A stretch of DNA of 64,000 nt from Pleionea sediminis (GTDB lineage Bacteria; Pseudomonadota; Gammaproteobacteria; Enterobacterales; Kangiellaceae), in assembly GCF_007570825.1 (NCBI RefSeq), contig NZ_SUNB01000001.1, positions 558,001-622,000 on the forward strand, in the 5' to 3' direction. Position numbers and translations under genes: made by a program. Within the stretch, counting starts at the first letter, position 1. Every line of letters begins with the position of its first letter. The notes beneath the pieces were generated by a model. It saw only the letters and a list, made by a program, of their open reading frames with translations, did not search any database and was not told the DNA's origin. Positions 33,381 to 42,708 of this stretch are shown here, in pieces.

Positions 33381-34790
33381 CTATTGGAGTCGTTTCCAAT
33401 CAAATTTTTCATCGTATGCCATAAGACCAATAAGACAAACGAATAGCGAAACTACACAGGAACTCAATGCAGAAACATAATAGCCTACTTGAAAATATAA
33501 CGTCAGCCCTACTGCCGACCCACCTGCCATAGCAAGAGCAGCAACAGTGCCATTTAAGCGCCGAAAATACAGACCAAAAACTATTGGCCAAATGGTGCTC
33601 GCAACAAAGGCACCGGTTATCATTAATATTGCTGCAAGAGTATCAATTCTTGGAAAACATAAAGCCCACGTAATGACACCCAAGATCACGATGGAAACCT
33701 TACTAACTTTTAGCAGTTTTTCTTTATCGGCATTTTTATTAATAATTCCGCCGTAAATATCTTTAGTAATAAGATCACTCGTAGCAGCCAATAATGAATC
33801 AAGACTGGATGCCATTGCAGAAAAAACCACAATAAAAACAAAAAAAGCGCCAACACCACCCAGAATTTTTGCCGCAATCAAAGGTCCGACCATGTCAGAA
33901 CTTGCTGGATACAAACCTAAAGCAGGCGCGGCAAGAGCAATAAACCCAGTAACAATTGGTATCGGTAACCATAATACACCGGCAAGTAGAAAGGCTTTCT
34001 TACCGATTTTATCTTTAAATGCAAAAGCTCGAGACCACCACACATTCGAGTGAAATATCTCACCGATACCAAAAAAGATATTATTAAATAAAAACATCAG
34101 CGCCGCTGGAAATAGCAAATTAAGTAGTTGCGGGCTTTTTGCTTCAACCGCCGTGTGAATTTCTTCCAGTCCCAATTTACTGATACCCACATAAGCAATT
34201 AAAATGACGCCAATTAAAATAATAATGGTTTGCACAAAGTCTGTTGCAATAACCGCTTTTAATCCGCCGAGAAGCGTATAGCAAACACAAATAAATAAAA
34301 TGGCGCTCATTCCTACTCGATAATCTAAACCACTCAATGTTGAAATTAATATACCGCCTCCCATGCCCAAAGAAACCAGCCAACCAAATGAATAAGCAAG
34401 GGCAACGATAAGAAAAACATACCAGGCCACGCGGCCGTACCGCCGACGAATAAAATCACCGCAGGTATACCCATGAGGCATTAAAGCTTTAATGCGTTTT
34501 GCTAAGGGGGCGAATAAAATTAAACCTAGCGCAGCCATGGAATAACCTAACATACCCCAGACACCTAACTCGTAGGTTAATTGTGGCGCTAGTAAGGTTG
34601 TATTACTGGTAATCCAGGTTGCCATTGCCGTCGCTGAAGCAAATGCAAATCCCACATTTCTACCAGCAAGCATGAAATCGTCGAGTGTTCGATTGTTTCT
34701 TCCTAGCCACCAACCGAATGCAACCCATAAAACACCAAAAACTATAACAATAGCAATTGCCCATTCCGTAGATAGCACGACAGCGTTCAT
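33381..34790 (-). CDS. sodium/solute symporter (SSS family)
   Basis: A 469-residue membrane transporter with about 13 hydrophobic segments. Typical SSS features are the N-terminal WWLGRNNRTLDDFMLAGRNVG, GWLVSLGMGGGILIS, LLGGLKAVIATDFVQTII (TM5 signature) and the Na-site region VVFSAMASSLDSLLAATSDLITKDIYG. The overall pattern is nearer to the urea/proline-like branch than to panthothenate or acetate carriers, but the solute is not clear. It is the second gene of a minus-strand unit: an anchored protein 14 bases upstream and a 40-residue membrane protein overlapping its stop region downstream. Confidence 0.9.
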   Translation of the reverse strand: MNAVVLSTEWAIAIVIVFGVLWVAFGWWLGRNNRTLDDFMLAGRNVGFAFASATAMATWITSNTTLLAPQLTYELGVWGMLGYSMAALGLILFAPLAKRIKALMPHGYTCGDFIRRRYGRVAWYVFLIVALAYSFGWLVSLGMGGGILISTLSGLDYRVGMSAILFICVCYTLLGGLKAVIATDFVQTIIILIGVILIAYVGISKLGLEEIHTAVEAKSPQLLNLLFPAALMFLFNNIFFGIGEIFHSNVWWSRAFAFKDKIGKKAFLLAGVLWLPIPIVTGFIALAAPALGLYPASSDMVGPLIAAKILGGVGAFFVFIVVFSAMASSLDSLLAATSDLITKDIYGGIINKNADKEKLLKVSKVSIVILGVITWALCFPRIDTLAAILMITGAFVASTIWPIVFGLYFRRLNGTVAALAMAGGSAVGLTLYFQVGYYVSALSSCVVSLFVCLIGLMAYDEKFDWKRLQ

Positions 34791-34804
34791 AAACTAGATT
34801 CCCG

Positions 34805-35236
34805 TTAATCGGTTTTTTTTATTCGAGTACAAACAAGAAGCGTGGAAATTAAGCAAACAAATAACGTAAGCCCGACAAAGAAAAAAGTAACTGCCTTATC
34901 AAGTGGCCAATGCTCCACATTAACAACAACAAAATTACTCACTTCGTTCGATTTAGAATCGCGCAGACGAAAATAAAACGTTCCATCACCGTAACCACTC
35001 AATGTGATTTTCCCGTCTCGATTAATCATATACTTGCGCTCGATGGCTTCGAAATTTTCGGAGCTTGCCATTTCCAGACGAACGGATTCAGCAACCTCGC
35101 CTTCCCAGCTGAGTGAAAAGTATCCTTCCTTACTAACATCATCGACACCCGACTTCAATTTCATTTCAGCGAACGAAAAAGAACAGAGGAATAAAGATGA
35201 GACAAGTAAGATAAGCTTTATTTTGAAGGTTCTCAT
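34805..35236 (-). CDS. membrane-anchored periplasmic protein leading the symporter operon
   Basis: A 143-residue protein: signal peptide (MRTFKIKLILLVSSLFLCSFSFA, cut near residue 23), a beta-rich periplasmic domain of about 85 residues that looks fibronectin/Ig-like (SLSWEGEVAESVRLEMASS, GDGTFYFRLRDSKSNEVSNFVVVNV), and a C-terminal membrane helix (about 112-136, FFFVGLTLFVCLISTLLVC) ending RIKKTD. Its stop is 14 bases before the symporter start, so it is probably an accessory of that transporter, perhaps a surface sensor or substrate-presenting subunit. No family recognised. Confidence 0.78.
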   Translation of the reverse strand: MRTFKIKLILLVSSLFLCSFSFAEMKLKSGVDDVSKEGYFSLSWEGEVAESVRLEMASSENFEAIERKYMINRDGKITLSGYGDGTFYFRLRDSKSNEVSNFVVVNVEHWPLDKAVTFFFVGLTLFVCLISTLLVCTRIKKTD

Positions 35237-35268
35237 TGAATGAAAAGTCTCAAAAATTAAGAAAATCC

Positions 35269-35297
35269 ATCCTAGTATAAATATACTTTGAGGTCAA
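35269..35297 (-). promoter_or_regulatory. predicted sigma-70 promoter of the symporter operon
   Basis: On the minus strand a -35 box TTGACC (35297-35292) and a -10 box TAGGAT (35274-35269) are 17 bases apart. Transcription would begin near 35262, leaving a 25-base leader before the ATG at 35236. The -35 matches 5 of 6 and the -10 matches 4 of 6 consensus bases. Confidence 0.5.
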
Positions 35298-35450
35298 ATC
35301 ATCTCAAATCCGGCTAGTTTGACCACTTTTAATGGCTTATTCCCGAAACTTACTGACCTAATCTATTTTTTTAGGGGCGCTTTATTCGAAAGGGACTCCT
35401 CGCTAAATTTCATTAGCAAGTTAAAACAGTTAGAGAAATGAAAATTCTGG

Positions 35451-35478
35451 AACTGGCCTTAAGCTGGTAAGGCCAGTT
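35451..35478 (-). terminator. terminator hairpin after maeA
   Basis: Perfect 11-base arms AACTGGCCTTA (35451-35461) and TAAGGCCAGTT (35468-35478) with a 6-base loop, starting 10 bases past the maeA stop on the minus strand and followed by CCAGAATTTTC. The T-run is imperfect but position and stem are convincing. Confidence 0.65.
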
Positions 35479-35487
35479 TAGGAAGAA

Positions 35488-37188
35488 CTAAAATGATGTT
35501 CGGCGATAGGTACGATATTGAGGAGTCCAAAAGTTTCTTTCTAACTTTTCACTTAACGCTTCATCTGAAATTGTAATCGCAACATTATCATCCATCGCTT
35601 GTCGAGCGACTGCGCGAGCAATTGAATAACTGACTTGACGAATGTCTTTTAAAGGTGGCAACAATGCGCCCGATGAACATTCAATGGAATATTGCGCTAA
35701 CGCTTCACTTGCTGCCATCAACATATTATTCGTAACTCGACTTGCCTTCGCAGCCAAAACCCCTAGCCCGATACCAGGAAAAATATAAGCATTATTACAT
35801 TGAGCAATCGGATAAGACTCTCCCTCAAAGTTGACTGGCTCAAATGGGCTACCGGTTGCCACAATCGCTTTTCCTTGTGACCACTCTATTAAGTTTTCTG
35901 GCTTTGCTTCGCTTTTTGATGTTGGGTTCGACAGTGGCAAAATAATGGGATGGTCAGTGCTTGATAGCATCATTTGCACAATGTCGTTGGTAAACACATC
36001 AGGTTGACCAGAAACCCCAACTAACACCGTTGGTTTTGCAAATTTTACCGTATTAAAAAAATCAACACGCCCGTTTTCATTTTTTACCCAATCACTCGTA
36101 ATATCCGATTTTTGCGCCACCGGTTTTTGAAATGACTTGAGATATTCGAGGTCATCAGTTAATAAACCTCGGCTATCAATTAAAAAGATCCGTTCGCGTG
36201 CCTGTTCATCGGAAAGTCCTTCCCGTTTCATCTGTGCAATCACTTGCTCAGCTATTCCACACCCTGCAGAACCGGCACCCAAAAATACCAAGCGTTGATC
36301 TTTTAATTGTTGGCCGAGCTTTTTACAGCCCGCTAACAAAGTTCCCACAGTTACTGCAGCAGTCCCTTGAATATCATCATTAAAACTACACAGTTCATCA
36401 CGATACTTTTCAAGCAATGGTGTCGCGTTGGTTGCTGCAAAGTCTTCGAACTGCAACAAGGCATCGGGCCATCGTCGTTTAACCGACTGGATGAACAAAT
36501 CAACAAATTCGTAATAATCGTCACCGGTAATTCGTTCGTGACGCCAACCCATGTACATGGGATCATTTAATAGTTCTTCATTGTTACAACCAACATCGAG
36601 AACAATCGGTTGGGTGTAGGCCGGACTTATTCCGCCACAAGCAGTATACAAGGCAAGTTTACCGATAGGGATTCCCATACCGCCAATACCCTGATCACCC
36701 AAACCTAAAATGCGCTCTCCGTCAGTTACGACAATCACTTTAACGTTATGCTTAGTGGCATTCTGAAGCATGTCATCAATACGATCCCGATCGGGATAAG
36801 AGATAAACAACCCGCGTTTACGACGATAAATTTTAGAAAATTCCTGACAGGCTCGGCCAACAGTCGGTGTATAGATCAGTGGCATAACTTCATCGATATG
36901 ATCGACAATGAGTTTAAAAAATAACGTTTCGTTTGTATCTTGAATATTTCTTAAATAAACGTGCTTGTCCAAATCGCCTTTAAATCCTTGCAATTGTTGA
37001 TAGCATCTTGCCGACTGCTCCTCAATCGACTCAATATTCTGGGGTAATAGCCCTTCAAGATTAAATGTTTGGCGTTCAATCTCAGAAAATGCACTGCCTT
37101 TATTTAAAAGTGGAGTCTCTAAAAGAATGGGACCCGCATAAGGGATGTATAGAGGACGCTTTTCACCCTTCGACTTATTTTTCGTCAT
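35488..37188 (-). CDS. maeA: NAD-dependent malic enzyme
   Basis: A 566-residue malic enzyme, the size of E. coli MaeA (565), that decarboxylates malate to pyruvate with NAD. Visible motifs are [16 protein letters not shown] (Tyr of the active site), [44 protein letters not shown] (active-site Lys), [16 protein letters not shown] (metal), [14 protein letters not shown] (metal Asp) and the second nucleotide loop [14 protein letters not shown]. It is flanked by its own terminator and a 211-base upstream gap, so it is probably a single-gene transcript. Confidence 0.96.
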   Translation of the reverse strand: MTKNKSKGEKRPLYIPYAGPILLETPLLNKGSAFSEIERQTFNLEGLLPQNIESIEEQSARCYQQLQGFKGDLDKHVYLRNIQDTNETLFFKLIVDHIDEVMPLIYTPTVGRACQEFSKIYRRKRGLFISYPDRDRIDDMLQNATKHNVKVIVVTDGERILGLGDQGIGGMGIPIGKLALYTACGGISPAYTQPIVLDVGCNNEELLNDPMYMGWRHERITGDDYYEFVDLFIQSVKRRWPDALLQFEDFAATNATPLLEKYRDELCSFNDDIQGTAAVTVGTLLAGCKKLGQQLKDQRLVFLGAGSAGCGIAEQVIAQMKREGLSDEQARERIFLIDSRGLLTDDLEYLKSFQKPVAQKSDITSDWVKNENGRVDFFNTVKFAKPTVLVGVSGQPDVFTNDIVQMMLSSTDHPIILPLSNPTSKSEAKPENLIEWSQGKAIVATGSPFEPVNFEGESYPIAQCNNAYIFPGIGLGVLAAKASRVTNNMLMAASEALAQYSIECSSGALLPPLKDIRQVSYSIARAVARQAMDDNVAITISDEALSEKLERNFWTPQYRTYRRTSF

Positions 37189-37399
37189 AATTATGTTGTC
37201 TCGCTCTCTTTTCTATAAATGATAACAGTCTCACTTTACCGTTTAATGAGTACCGATTAAAAATTACCGCTCAATGCACTTTATAATTTTTTGTTATGAC
37301 AACTTTATGCGGAATTAACTTTTGTTTGATGAATTTCAAAAATAGCTTTTACTTGCATCATGCAAACAAGAACGCCTCCATTATAGGCTTCAACAGAAT

Positions 37400-38581
37400 T
37401 TAATAAACCTTTTTTGATTCGCTACTTAATGGTGACGTTGCAGCCCTCATTAAAACTTCCGCTAATATATTAATGTCATCCAATGAATTATAAGAATGAA
37501 CGGATATACGATTCACCTCTGTATTCGATCTTTGCTGCATTTGTATTGGCCCAGAATCAAAATAGCTCACACTAGTAACAATTGAATGGTCTAATAAATA
37601 TTTATTAAGCTCGCTGGCTTTCCACTGAGCTAAGTTGAAAGTAATGATCCCCGAGGCATTCATCTCATTTTCATAAGTGGTCAGATGAGGTATCTCATTT
37701 AACTTTTCTCTGACAGACTTTGCCGTCGTCTCAATACTTTTATAAATGTTAGTTTGATTCGAAAGTAAGTTATCAATCGCAACACTCAAACCCAGTCTTG
37801 CTGACCAATTCCCTTCCCATAACTCAAATCGTCTTGCATCTTTGCGTAATGAAAAATCGCCTGAAGGCTTTAACTCTGTCGCGAAGTGATCGGTAATAAT
37901 AGGAAGTAAGGCATCATTAATCACACGATCCGATGCATATAGAAACCCAGTTCCTCGTGGCGCTCGCAAAAACTTTCTTCCTGTTGCACATAAGAAATCA
38001 CAATGAAGTTTCGTGACATCTATAGGTAATTGCCCTGCGACCTGACAGGCATCAACCACATAATATAAATGATGATCTTTGATTGCACGACCAACTTCTT
38101 CTGCCGGAACTCGCGTTCCAATGTGAGAGGGAACCCAGGTGATAATTAAAGCTTTTGTTTTATCCGAAACCGTATGCAAGACATCTTCAACATTGATGTT
38201 TCCTTCTCTCAAGGACACTACTTTAATGACCAGCTCGTATTTTTCGGCCAACTGATGAATCGCAACAAAATTTGCACCATACTCAAATTCAGTAATGATA
38301 ACTTCGTCACCCGATTCCCAAGGAATTGATAATAGAGCGGAGACCATGGCTCGGGTCGCGCTTTCTTGCAAAGCAATTTGGTGCTCTTGAGCCAAAATTA
38401 ACGAAGCGATTCTTTGATAGAGTTTTTGCCAATCTTCGCTGTGATTAGAAGCGCATAGATAGCCACCCAACTGTTGTTCTTCTCGCAGGTAATTGATTTG
38501 TGCTTCCACCACATTATCAGCACAAATACTTGCCCCAGCAGCATTAAAATGAATTAACGACGTCACGGGATTAAAATCCAT
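37400..38581 (-). CDS. class V aminotransferase-fold PLP enzyme
   Basis: A 393-residue PLP enzyme of the aminotransferase class V/cysteine desulfurase fold. The internal aldimine Lys is in CATGRKFLRAPRGTGFLY; the cofactor Asp is in YYVVDACQVAGQLPID, and ITEFEYGANF and ALIITWVPSHIGTRVPAEEVG are family positions. It lacks the IscS catalytic-Cys loop, so it more likely resembles isopenicillin-epimerase-like or lyase-type members (EgtE-like enzymes share the GRKFLR-PRGTG pattern). The actual reaction is unknown. It lies on the minus strand upstream of maeA with a 211-base gap, and is preceded by the FmdB gene on the same strand across a terminator. Confidence 0.85.
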   Translation of the reverse strand: MDFNPVTSLIHFNAAGASICADNVVEAQINYLREEQQLGGYLCASNHSEDWQKLYQRIASLILAQEHQIALQESATRAMVSALLSIPWESGDEVIITEFEYGANFVAIHQLAEKYELVIKVVSLREGNINVEDVLHTVSDKTKALIITWVPSHIGTRVPAEEVGRAIKDHHLYYVVDACQVAGQLPIDVTKLHCDFLCATGRKFLRAPRGTGFLYASDRVINDALLPIITDHFATELKPSGDFSLRKDARRFELWEGNWSARLGLSVAIDNLLSNQTNIYKSIETTAKSVREKLNEIPHLTTYENEMNASGIITFNLAQWKASELNKYLLDHSIVTSVSYFDSGPIQMQQRSNTEVNRISVHSYNSLDDINILAEVLMRAATSPLSSESKKVY

Positions 38582-38661
38582 TGATTTTATGAACGTTAAG
38601 TATGCCGGGAAAGAAATACGATAACAAATGAGCTAATAACCACTCTCTATTTGTCTCTACT

Positions 38662-38695
38662 CAAAAAAAATGCCTCATCGCTGTAATGAGGCATT
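38662..38695 (-). terminator. rho-independent terminator of the fmdB-like gene
   Basis: On the minus strand AATGCCTCAT pairs perfectly with ATGAGGCATT around a 7-base loop, followed at once by eight T (plus-strand A-run 38663-38670). It is 40 bases after the stop of the zinc-ribbon gene. Confidence 0.93.
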
Positions 38696-38734
38696 AATCG
38701 GTTACATGAAGAATCTTGCAAGGTGGAAAAAGTG

Positions 38735-38995
38735 TTAGGCAGCAGACTCCGTTTTCTTACTGGTGCTGCTTGAAGCATCAGATTTCGTTTCTGTCTTTTT
38801 AGCCTTAGCGCCAGAGTTCTTAAAATCAGTTTCATACCACCCCGAACCTTTCAATTGAAAACCGGCAGCCGAAACAAGCTTTTTAAGCTCGGGCTTGTCA
38901 CACTCTGGACATTCCACTAACGGGGAATCACTCATTTTCTGAAGCTTTTCGAATTGATGATCACAAGCACCGCACTGATACTCATAAATAGGCAT
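38735..38995 (-). CDS. FmdB-family zinc-ribbon protein
   Basis: An 86-residue protein with the FmdB zinc ribbon: MPIYEYQCGACDHQFE, two CxxC knuckles (CGAC, CPEC) in residues about 8-36, then LVSAAGFQLKGSGWYETDF, and a Lys/Ser/Thr/Ala-rich disordered tail. Small FmdB proteins are common upstream of proS or aspS in gammaproteobacteria; here it is divergent from proS. GAGGAA precedes ATG 38995 by about 7 bases, better than the upstream Met at 39016. The role is unknown, probably nucleic-acid or protein binding. Confidence 0.92.
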   Translation of the reverse strand: MPIYEYQCGACDHQFEKLQKMSDSPLVECPECDKPELKKLVSAAGFQLKGSGWYETDFKNSGAKAKKTETKSDASSSTSKKTESAA

Positions 38996-39198
38996 GGCTA
39001 ATTCCTCACTGCGCACAAACTCAAATACCGCTCAAAGCGGCTCATACAGGGCAATATAAGGCCTTTTTTCAAAAAATAAAGTGGCAAGATTAAATTTTAT
39101 GCGTTAATACCTAAAATCAACCATTTAGCGACGCTGTGAACGCTGCTAAAATAGACCTCTTAATTTTAAAAATTCAGAATAAAAACGACGGAACTCCA

Positions 39199-40920
39199 AT
39201 GCGTACCAGTAATTATTTAGTCGCAACTTTAAGAGAAACCCCTTCAGATGCCGAATTAGTAAGCCATCAACTTATGCTAAGAGCAGGCTTAATAAGAAAA
39301 CTGGCTGCATCAGCCGGACTATATAGCTGGCTGCCAACAGGCCTGAGAGTATTAAGAAAGGTTGAGTCGATTGTTCGAGAAGAAATGAATAAAGTGGGCG
39401 CACAAGAAGTGCTCATGCCAATGGTTCAACCAGCCGACCTGTGGGAAGAGTCAGGACGATGGAGCCAATTTGGACCAGAACTATTACGGCTGCACGATCG
39501 GCACAATCGAGAGTTTTGCCTCGGTCCAACCCACGAAGAAGTCATAACTGCAATTATTCGAGACGAAGTTCGATCCTACAAACAATTACCTTCATGCTTT
39601 TATCAAATACAAACAAAATTTCGTGATGAGAGACGGCCTCGATTTGGTGTAATGCGTGCTCGTGAATTTCTAATGAAAGATGCTTATTCATTTCACGATT
39701 GTGCCGAAAGTCTCGAAGAAACTTATCAAAAAATGTATCAAGCCTACTCCAATATTTTTGACCGTCTTGGACTGGAATACCGAGCCGTTATTGCTGATAC
39801 CGGAGCCATTGGTGGAAGCGCTTCGCATGAATTTCATGTGTTGGCAGAATCTGGCGAAGACGCCATTGCATTTAGTGACGGCAGTGAATACGCGGCGAAT
39901 GTAGAAAAAGCAGAAGCACAAGCTCCACAAAATGAGCGCCCAGCTCCTACTGAGACAGTAGAGAGTATCAATACACCAAATTGCAAAACAATGGAGCAAT
40001 TAGCTGACCAGTTATCACTCCCAACAGAGCAGTTTGTCAAAACCTTGTTAGTCAAAGGCGCAACTGAAGAACATCCTGTCGTCGCTCTGTGCTTACGTGG
40101 CGATCACACATTAAACGAATTAAAAGCCGAGAAACACGATTTAGTGAGTGCTCCACTAACAATGGCCACGGATGAAGAGATTCAAGACTTAGTCGATTGC
40201 GAGGCCGGCTATCTGGGCCCTGTAAAACTGAACGCGCCTGTTATAGTTGATCGCGATGCCAGTATTTTGTCCGACTTTACTTGCGGCGCAAATACTAACG
40301 AACACCACTTAAAAGGCGTCAACTGGGAGAGAGATGCACAAATTACCGAAGTGATGGATATTCGAAATGTCGTCGAAGGCGATCGGGCCCCCGATGGCAA
40401 AGGTCAATTAACTATTAAGCGCGGTATCGAAGTCGGTCACATTTTCCAGTTAGGCTCAAAATACAGCAAGGCAATGAATGCCAATGTTCTTAATGAGCAA
40501 GGTAAAGCCGTGACTCTAGAAATGGGCTGCTACGGAATTGGCGTGAGCCGAATCGTTGCTGCTGCCATTGAACAAAATCATGACGACTATGGCATTATTT
40601 GGCCGCAAAATATTGCACCATTTACCGTTGCGATAGTCCCCATGAACATGAAACGCTCAACCCGCGTAAAAGAAGCTGCCGAAACTCTGTACCAGGAGCT
40701 TTTAGATCGCGGCGTAGAAGTTATTCTGGACGATCGCAAAGAGCGTCCGGGCGTCATGTTTGCCGACATCGAGTTAATGGGCGTTCCGCACCGAATTGTT
40801 ATTTCAGATAAAGGTATCGATCAAGGCACTTTCGAATACAAACATCGACGTGACAACGAAAAACTCGATATATCACAAGATAATGTTCTAGACTTTATAA
40901 TGGATAAGCTGAGTACTTAA
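39199..40920 (+). CDS. proS: prolyl-tRNA synthetase
   Basis: A 573-residue bacterial-type ProRS (E. coli 572). The class II core has motif 1 near [18 protein letters not shown], motif 2 [26 protein letters not shown] and motif 3 [17 protein letters not shown]. An inserted YbaK-like editing domain (about 225-400, with [10 protein letters not shown] and [15 protein letters not shown]) removes mischarged alanine, and the C-terminal anticodon-binding domain (about 470-573) ends the protein. ATG 39199 follows ACGGAAC and starts at MRTSNYL as in relatives; the open frame from 39136 has no support. A lytic transglycosylase gene follows 5 bases later. Confidence 0.97.
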   Translation: MRTSNYLVATLRETPSDAELVSHQLMLRAGLIRKLAASAGLYSWLPTGLRVLRKVESIVREEMNKVGAQEVLMPMVQPADLWEESGRWSQFGPELLRLHDRHNREFCLGPTHEEVITAIIRDEVRSYKQLPSCFYQIQTKFRDERRPRFGVMRAREFLMKDAYSFHDCAESLEETYQKMYQAYSNIFDRLGLEYRAVIADTGAIGGSASHEFHVLAESGEDAIAFSDGSEYAANVEKAEAQAPQNERPAPTETVESINTPNCKTMEQLADQLSLPTEQFVKTLLVKGATEEHPVVALCLRGDHTLNELKAEKHDLVSAPLTMATDEEIQDLVDCEAGYLGPVKLNAPVIVDRDASILSDFTCGANTNEHHLKGVNWERDAQITEVMDIRNVVEGDRAPDGKGQLTIKRGIEVGHIFQLGSKYSKAMNANVLNEQGKAVTLEMGCYGIGVSRIVAAAIEQNHDDYGIIWPQNIAPFTVAIVPMNMKRSTRVKEAAETLYQELLDRGVEVILDDRKERPGVMFADIELMGVPHRIVISDKGIDQGTFEYKHRRDNEKLDISQDNVLDFIMDKLST

Positions 40921-40925
40921 TTACT

Positions 40926-41501
40926 ATGGTGGCCAGACACACAACCCTGTTTTTAGTTTTATTCATATGCTTCATTGTGCCGTTACAGGCCAATCAAAAA
41001 GTTCCTGATCAGGCATTTCGTCAGGAGCTTAAAACCTTATTGACCGAAGAACACTCCTTCACCGATCGCTTTGAAGCAGAAGTCTGGCTTAAAGATATGT
41101 CAAAGCGGCTTGCGAAACGCGCGCCGCACATTCCTCAAGACGAACGATTCGAGACATTAAAACTTGCCCATAAATACGCCAAGTCTTACAAACTTGATCC
41201 GCAACTGGTACTTGCCGTTATTGAGGTTGAATCAAACTTCGATCGCTTTGCAATTTCCAGCGTCGGAGCTCGAGGTTTAATGCAAATTATGCCGTTTTGG
41301 AAAGAAGTCATTGGCAAACCCGATGACAACTTAATGGATATCGAAACCAATATTCGCTATGGCTGTGCCATTCTCAGTTTGTACATTAAGAAAGAAAAGA
41401 AAAACATCACCAATGCGCTTGCTCGATATAACGGAAGTTATGGCAGAATGAAATATCCGATGAAGGTGTACAAAGCGCTACGCAAACGTTGGAAAGCGTA
41501 A
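40926..41501 (+). CDS. exported lytic transglycosylase (SLT domain)
   Basis: A 191-residue enzyme with a signal peptide (TTLFLVLFICFIVPLQA, cut near residue 23). Residues about 75-185 are an SLT lysozyme-like domain with the catalytic Glu in AVIEVESNFDRFAISSVGARGLMQIMP and the later ALARYNGSYG. It should cleave peptidoglycan glycan strands to anhydro ends in the periplasm. It starts 5 bases after proS and ends 1 base before the patatin gene, so the three are one operon by spacing. Confidence 0.93.
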   Translation: MVARHTTLFLVLFICFIVPLQANQKVPDQAFRQELKTLLTEEHSFTDRFEAEVWLKDMSKRLAKRAPHIPQDERFETLKLAHKYAKSYKLDPQLVLAVIEVESNFDRFAISSVGARGLMQIMPFWKEVIGKPDDNLMDIETNIRYGCAILSLYIKKEKKNITNALARYNGSYGRMKYPMKVYKALRKRWKA

Positions 41502-41502
41502 A

Positions 41503-42639
41503 ATGAATGCGGAAAGCCCCATCGGACTCGTTCTCTCCGGCGGAGGCGCAAGAGCCGCTTATCAAGTCGGTGCACTTAAAGCCCTTTCAGAAATATTACC
41601 TTTTGCCACCCACAACAATCCTTTCCCCATCATCACCGGAACGTCCGCAGGTGGAATTAATGCGACCGTCGTTGCAGCCTATTCGCAACACTTTAAGTTG
41701 GGAATGAAACGACTGGAAAACGTTTGGGGAAATTTTCATTGTCAGCATGTATTTCATACCGAGTTTACCAAGTTATCAGCCAATTCATTTCGTTGGTTAA
41801 AGTTACTTCTCGGTGGTCGGCAACACATGAGTTTTGGCTTACTCGACAATACACCACTAAGTGAACTTCTGGACAAAGTCATTCCTTATCCTCTAATCCA
41901 CAAGGCGATTTCGCAAGGCGCCCTCAAAGCACTTTGCGTTACTGCATCGAGTTACACGACGGGTGAATCCATTAGCTTCTTTCAAGCTCGACCCAATACC
42001 GAAATTTGGCGACGTCACAACCGACGAGGCCACCCAGCGATCATAAACAGTGATCACCTTTTGGCATCAGCAGCAATACCCATCGTATTTCCCGCCGTAA
42101 AGGTGGGCAAACAATATTTTGGTGATGGCAATATGCGTTTTCTTTCTCCTCTCAGCCCGGCAGTTCATTTAGGTGCTGATAAAATCATTGTTATCAGTGT
42201 TGATCCGTTTCAGATCAGTACCGATGAGCAAAGCCATCCCGAAGGATACCCGACAATTGCTGAAATTGGCGGACATGTTCTGGATAGTGTATTCATTGAC
42301 AGTTTGGAAAGTGATTTAGAACGATTACACCGCATTAATCGAACACTTGAAAAGCTTCCGAAAAAGAAAAGCAAAGAGCTCAATTTACGAAGTATAGAAA
42401 CACTGACGATCCACCCCAGTCAAGACATCAGCTTTATTGCTCGGGAACACTTTAAGGCAATGCCTGCCGCATTACGCTTTTTTCTTCGTCGTATTGGCAT
42501 TGATGGAGAAAGTGGCGATGCGGTACTGAGTTATTTACTTTTCGAAAAATCCTTCACTCGCGAACTGATAGAGCTAGGCCACAAAGATACTATGGCCAAA
42601 GAAGAAGAAATTCTCAGCTTTTACAACTTAAAGTCCTGA
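41503..42639 (+). CDS. patatin-like phospholipase
   Basis: A 378-residue patatin-family acyl hydrolase. The oxyanion loop LSGGGARAAYQVG is followed by the nucleophile Ser48 in GTSAGG, and the dyad Asp is in the DG motif of YFGDGNMR. The C-terminal 130 residues (DSLESDLERLHRINRTLE, FLRRIGIDGESGDA) are typical of the proteobacterial lipid-metabolism group with no signal peptide or membrane helix. It probably acts on membrane phospholipids from the cytoplasm. Starts 1 base after the transglycosylase stop. Confidence 0.92.
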   Translation: MNAESPIGLVLSGGGARAAYQVGALKALSEILPFATHNNPFPIITGTSAGGINATVVAAYSQHFKLGMKRLENVWGNFHCQHVFHTEFTKLSANSFRWLKLLLGGRQHMSFGLLDNTPLSELLDKVIPYPLIHKAISQGALKALCVTASSYTTGESISFFQARPNTEIWRRHNRRGHPAIINSDHLLASAAIPIVFPAVKVGKQYFGDGNMRFLSPLSPAVHLGADKIIVISVDPFQISTDEQSHPEGYPTIAEIGGHVLDSVFIDSLESDLERLHRINRTLEKLPKKKSKELNLRSIETLTIHPSQDISFIAREHFKAMPAALRFFLRRIGIDGESGDAVLSYLLFEKSFTRELIELGHKDTMAKEEEILSFYNLKS

Positions 42640-42708
42640 TTCACTGGTAAACCATGCAATATTGACTATTCTTTCACTGAGGGAATTAACCCGAGGTTAA
42701 TCAATAAC

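Noticed and set aside
37306-37362. 18-codon frame upstream of maeA as a leader peptide
   Set aside because: The Shine-Dalgarno-like GGAGG is 13 bases away, and no codon bias or hairpin alternatives point to attenuation.
1-38581. Ergothioneine cluster linking the EgtD-like gene and the class V PLP enzyme
   Set aside because: They are 37 kb apart on opposite strands, with no EgtB in view; the PLP enzyme has only general similarity to EgtE.
39136-39198. Longer proS start
   Set aside because: The 21 extra residues have no counterpart in ProRS, and the ATG at 39199 has a good ribosome site.
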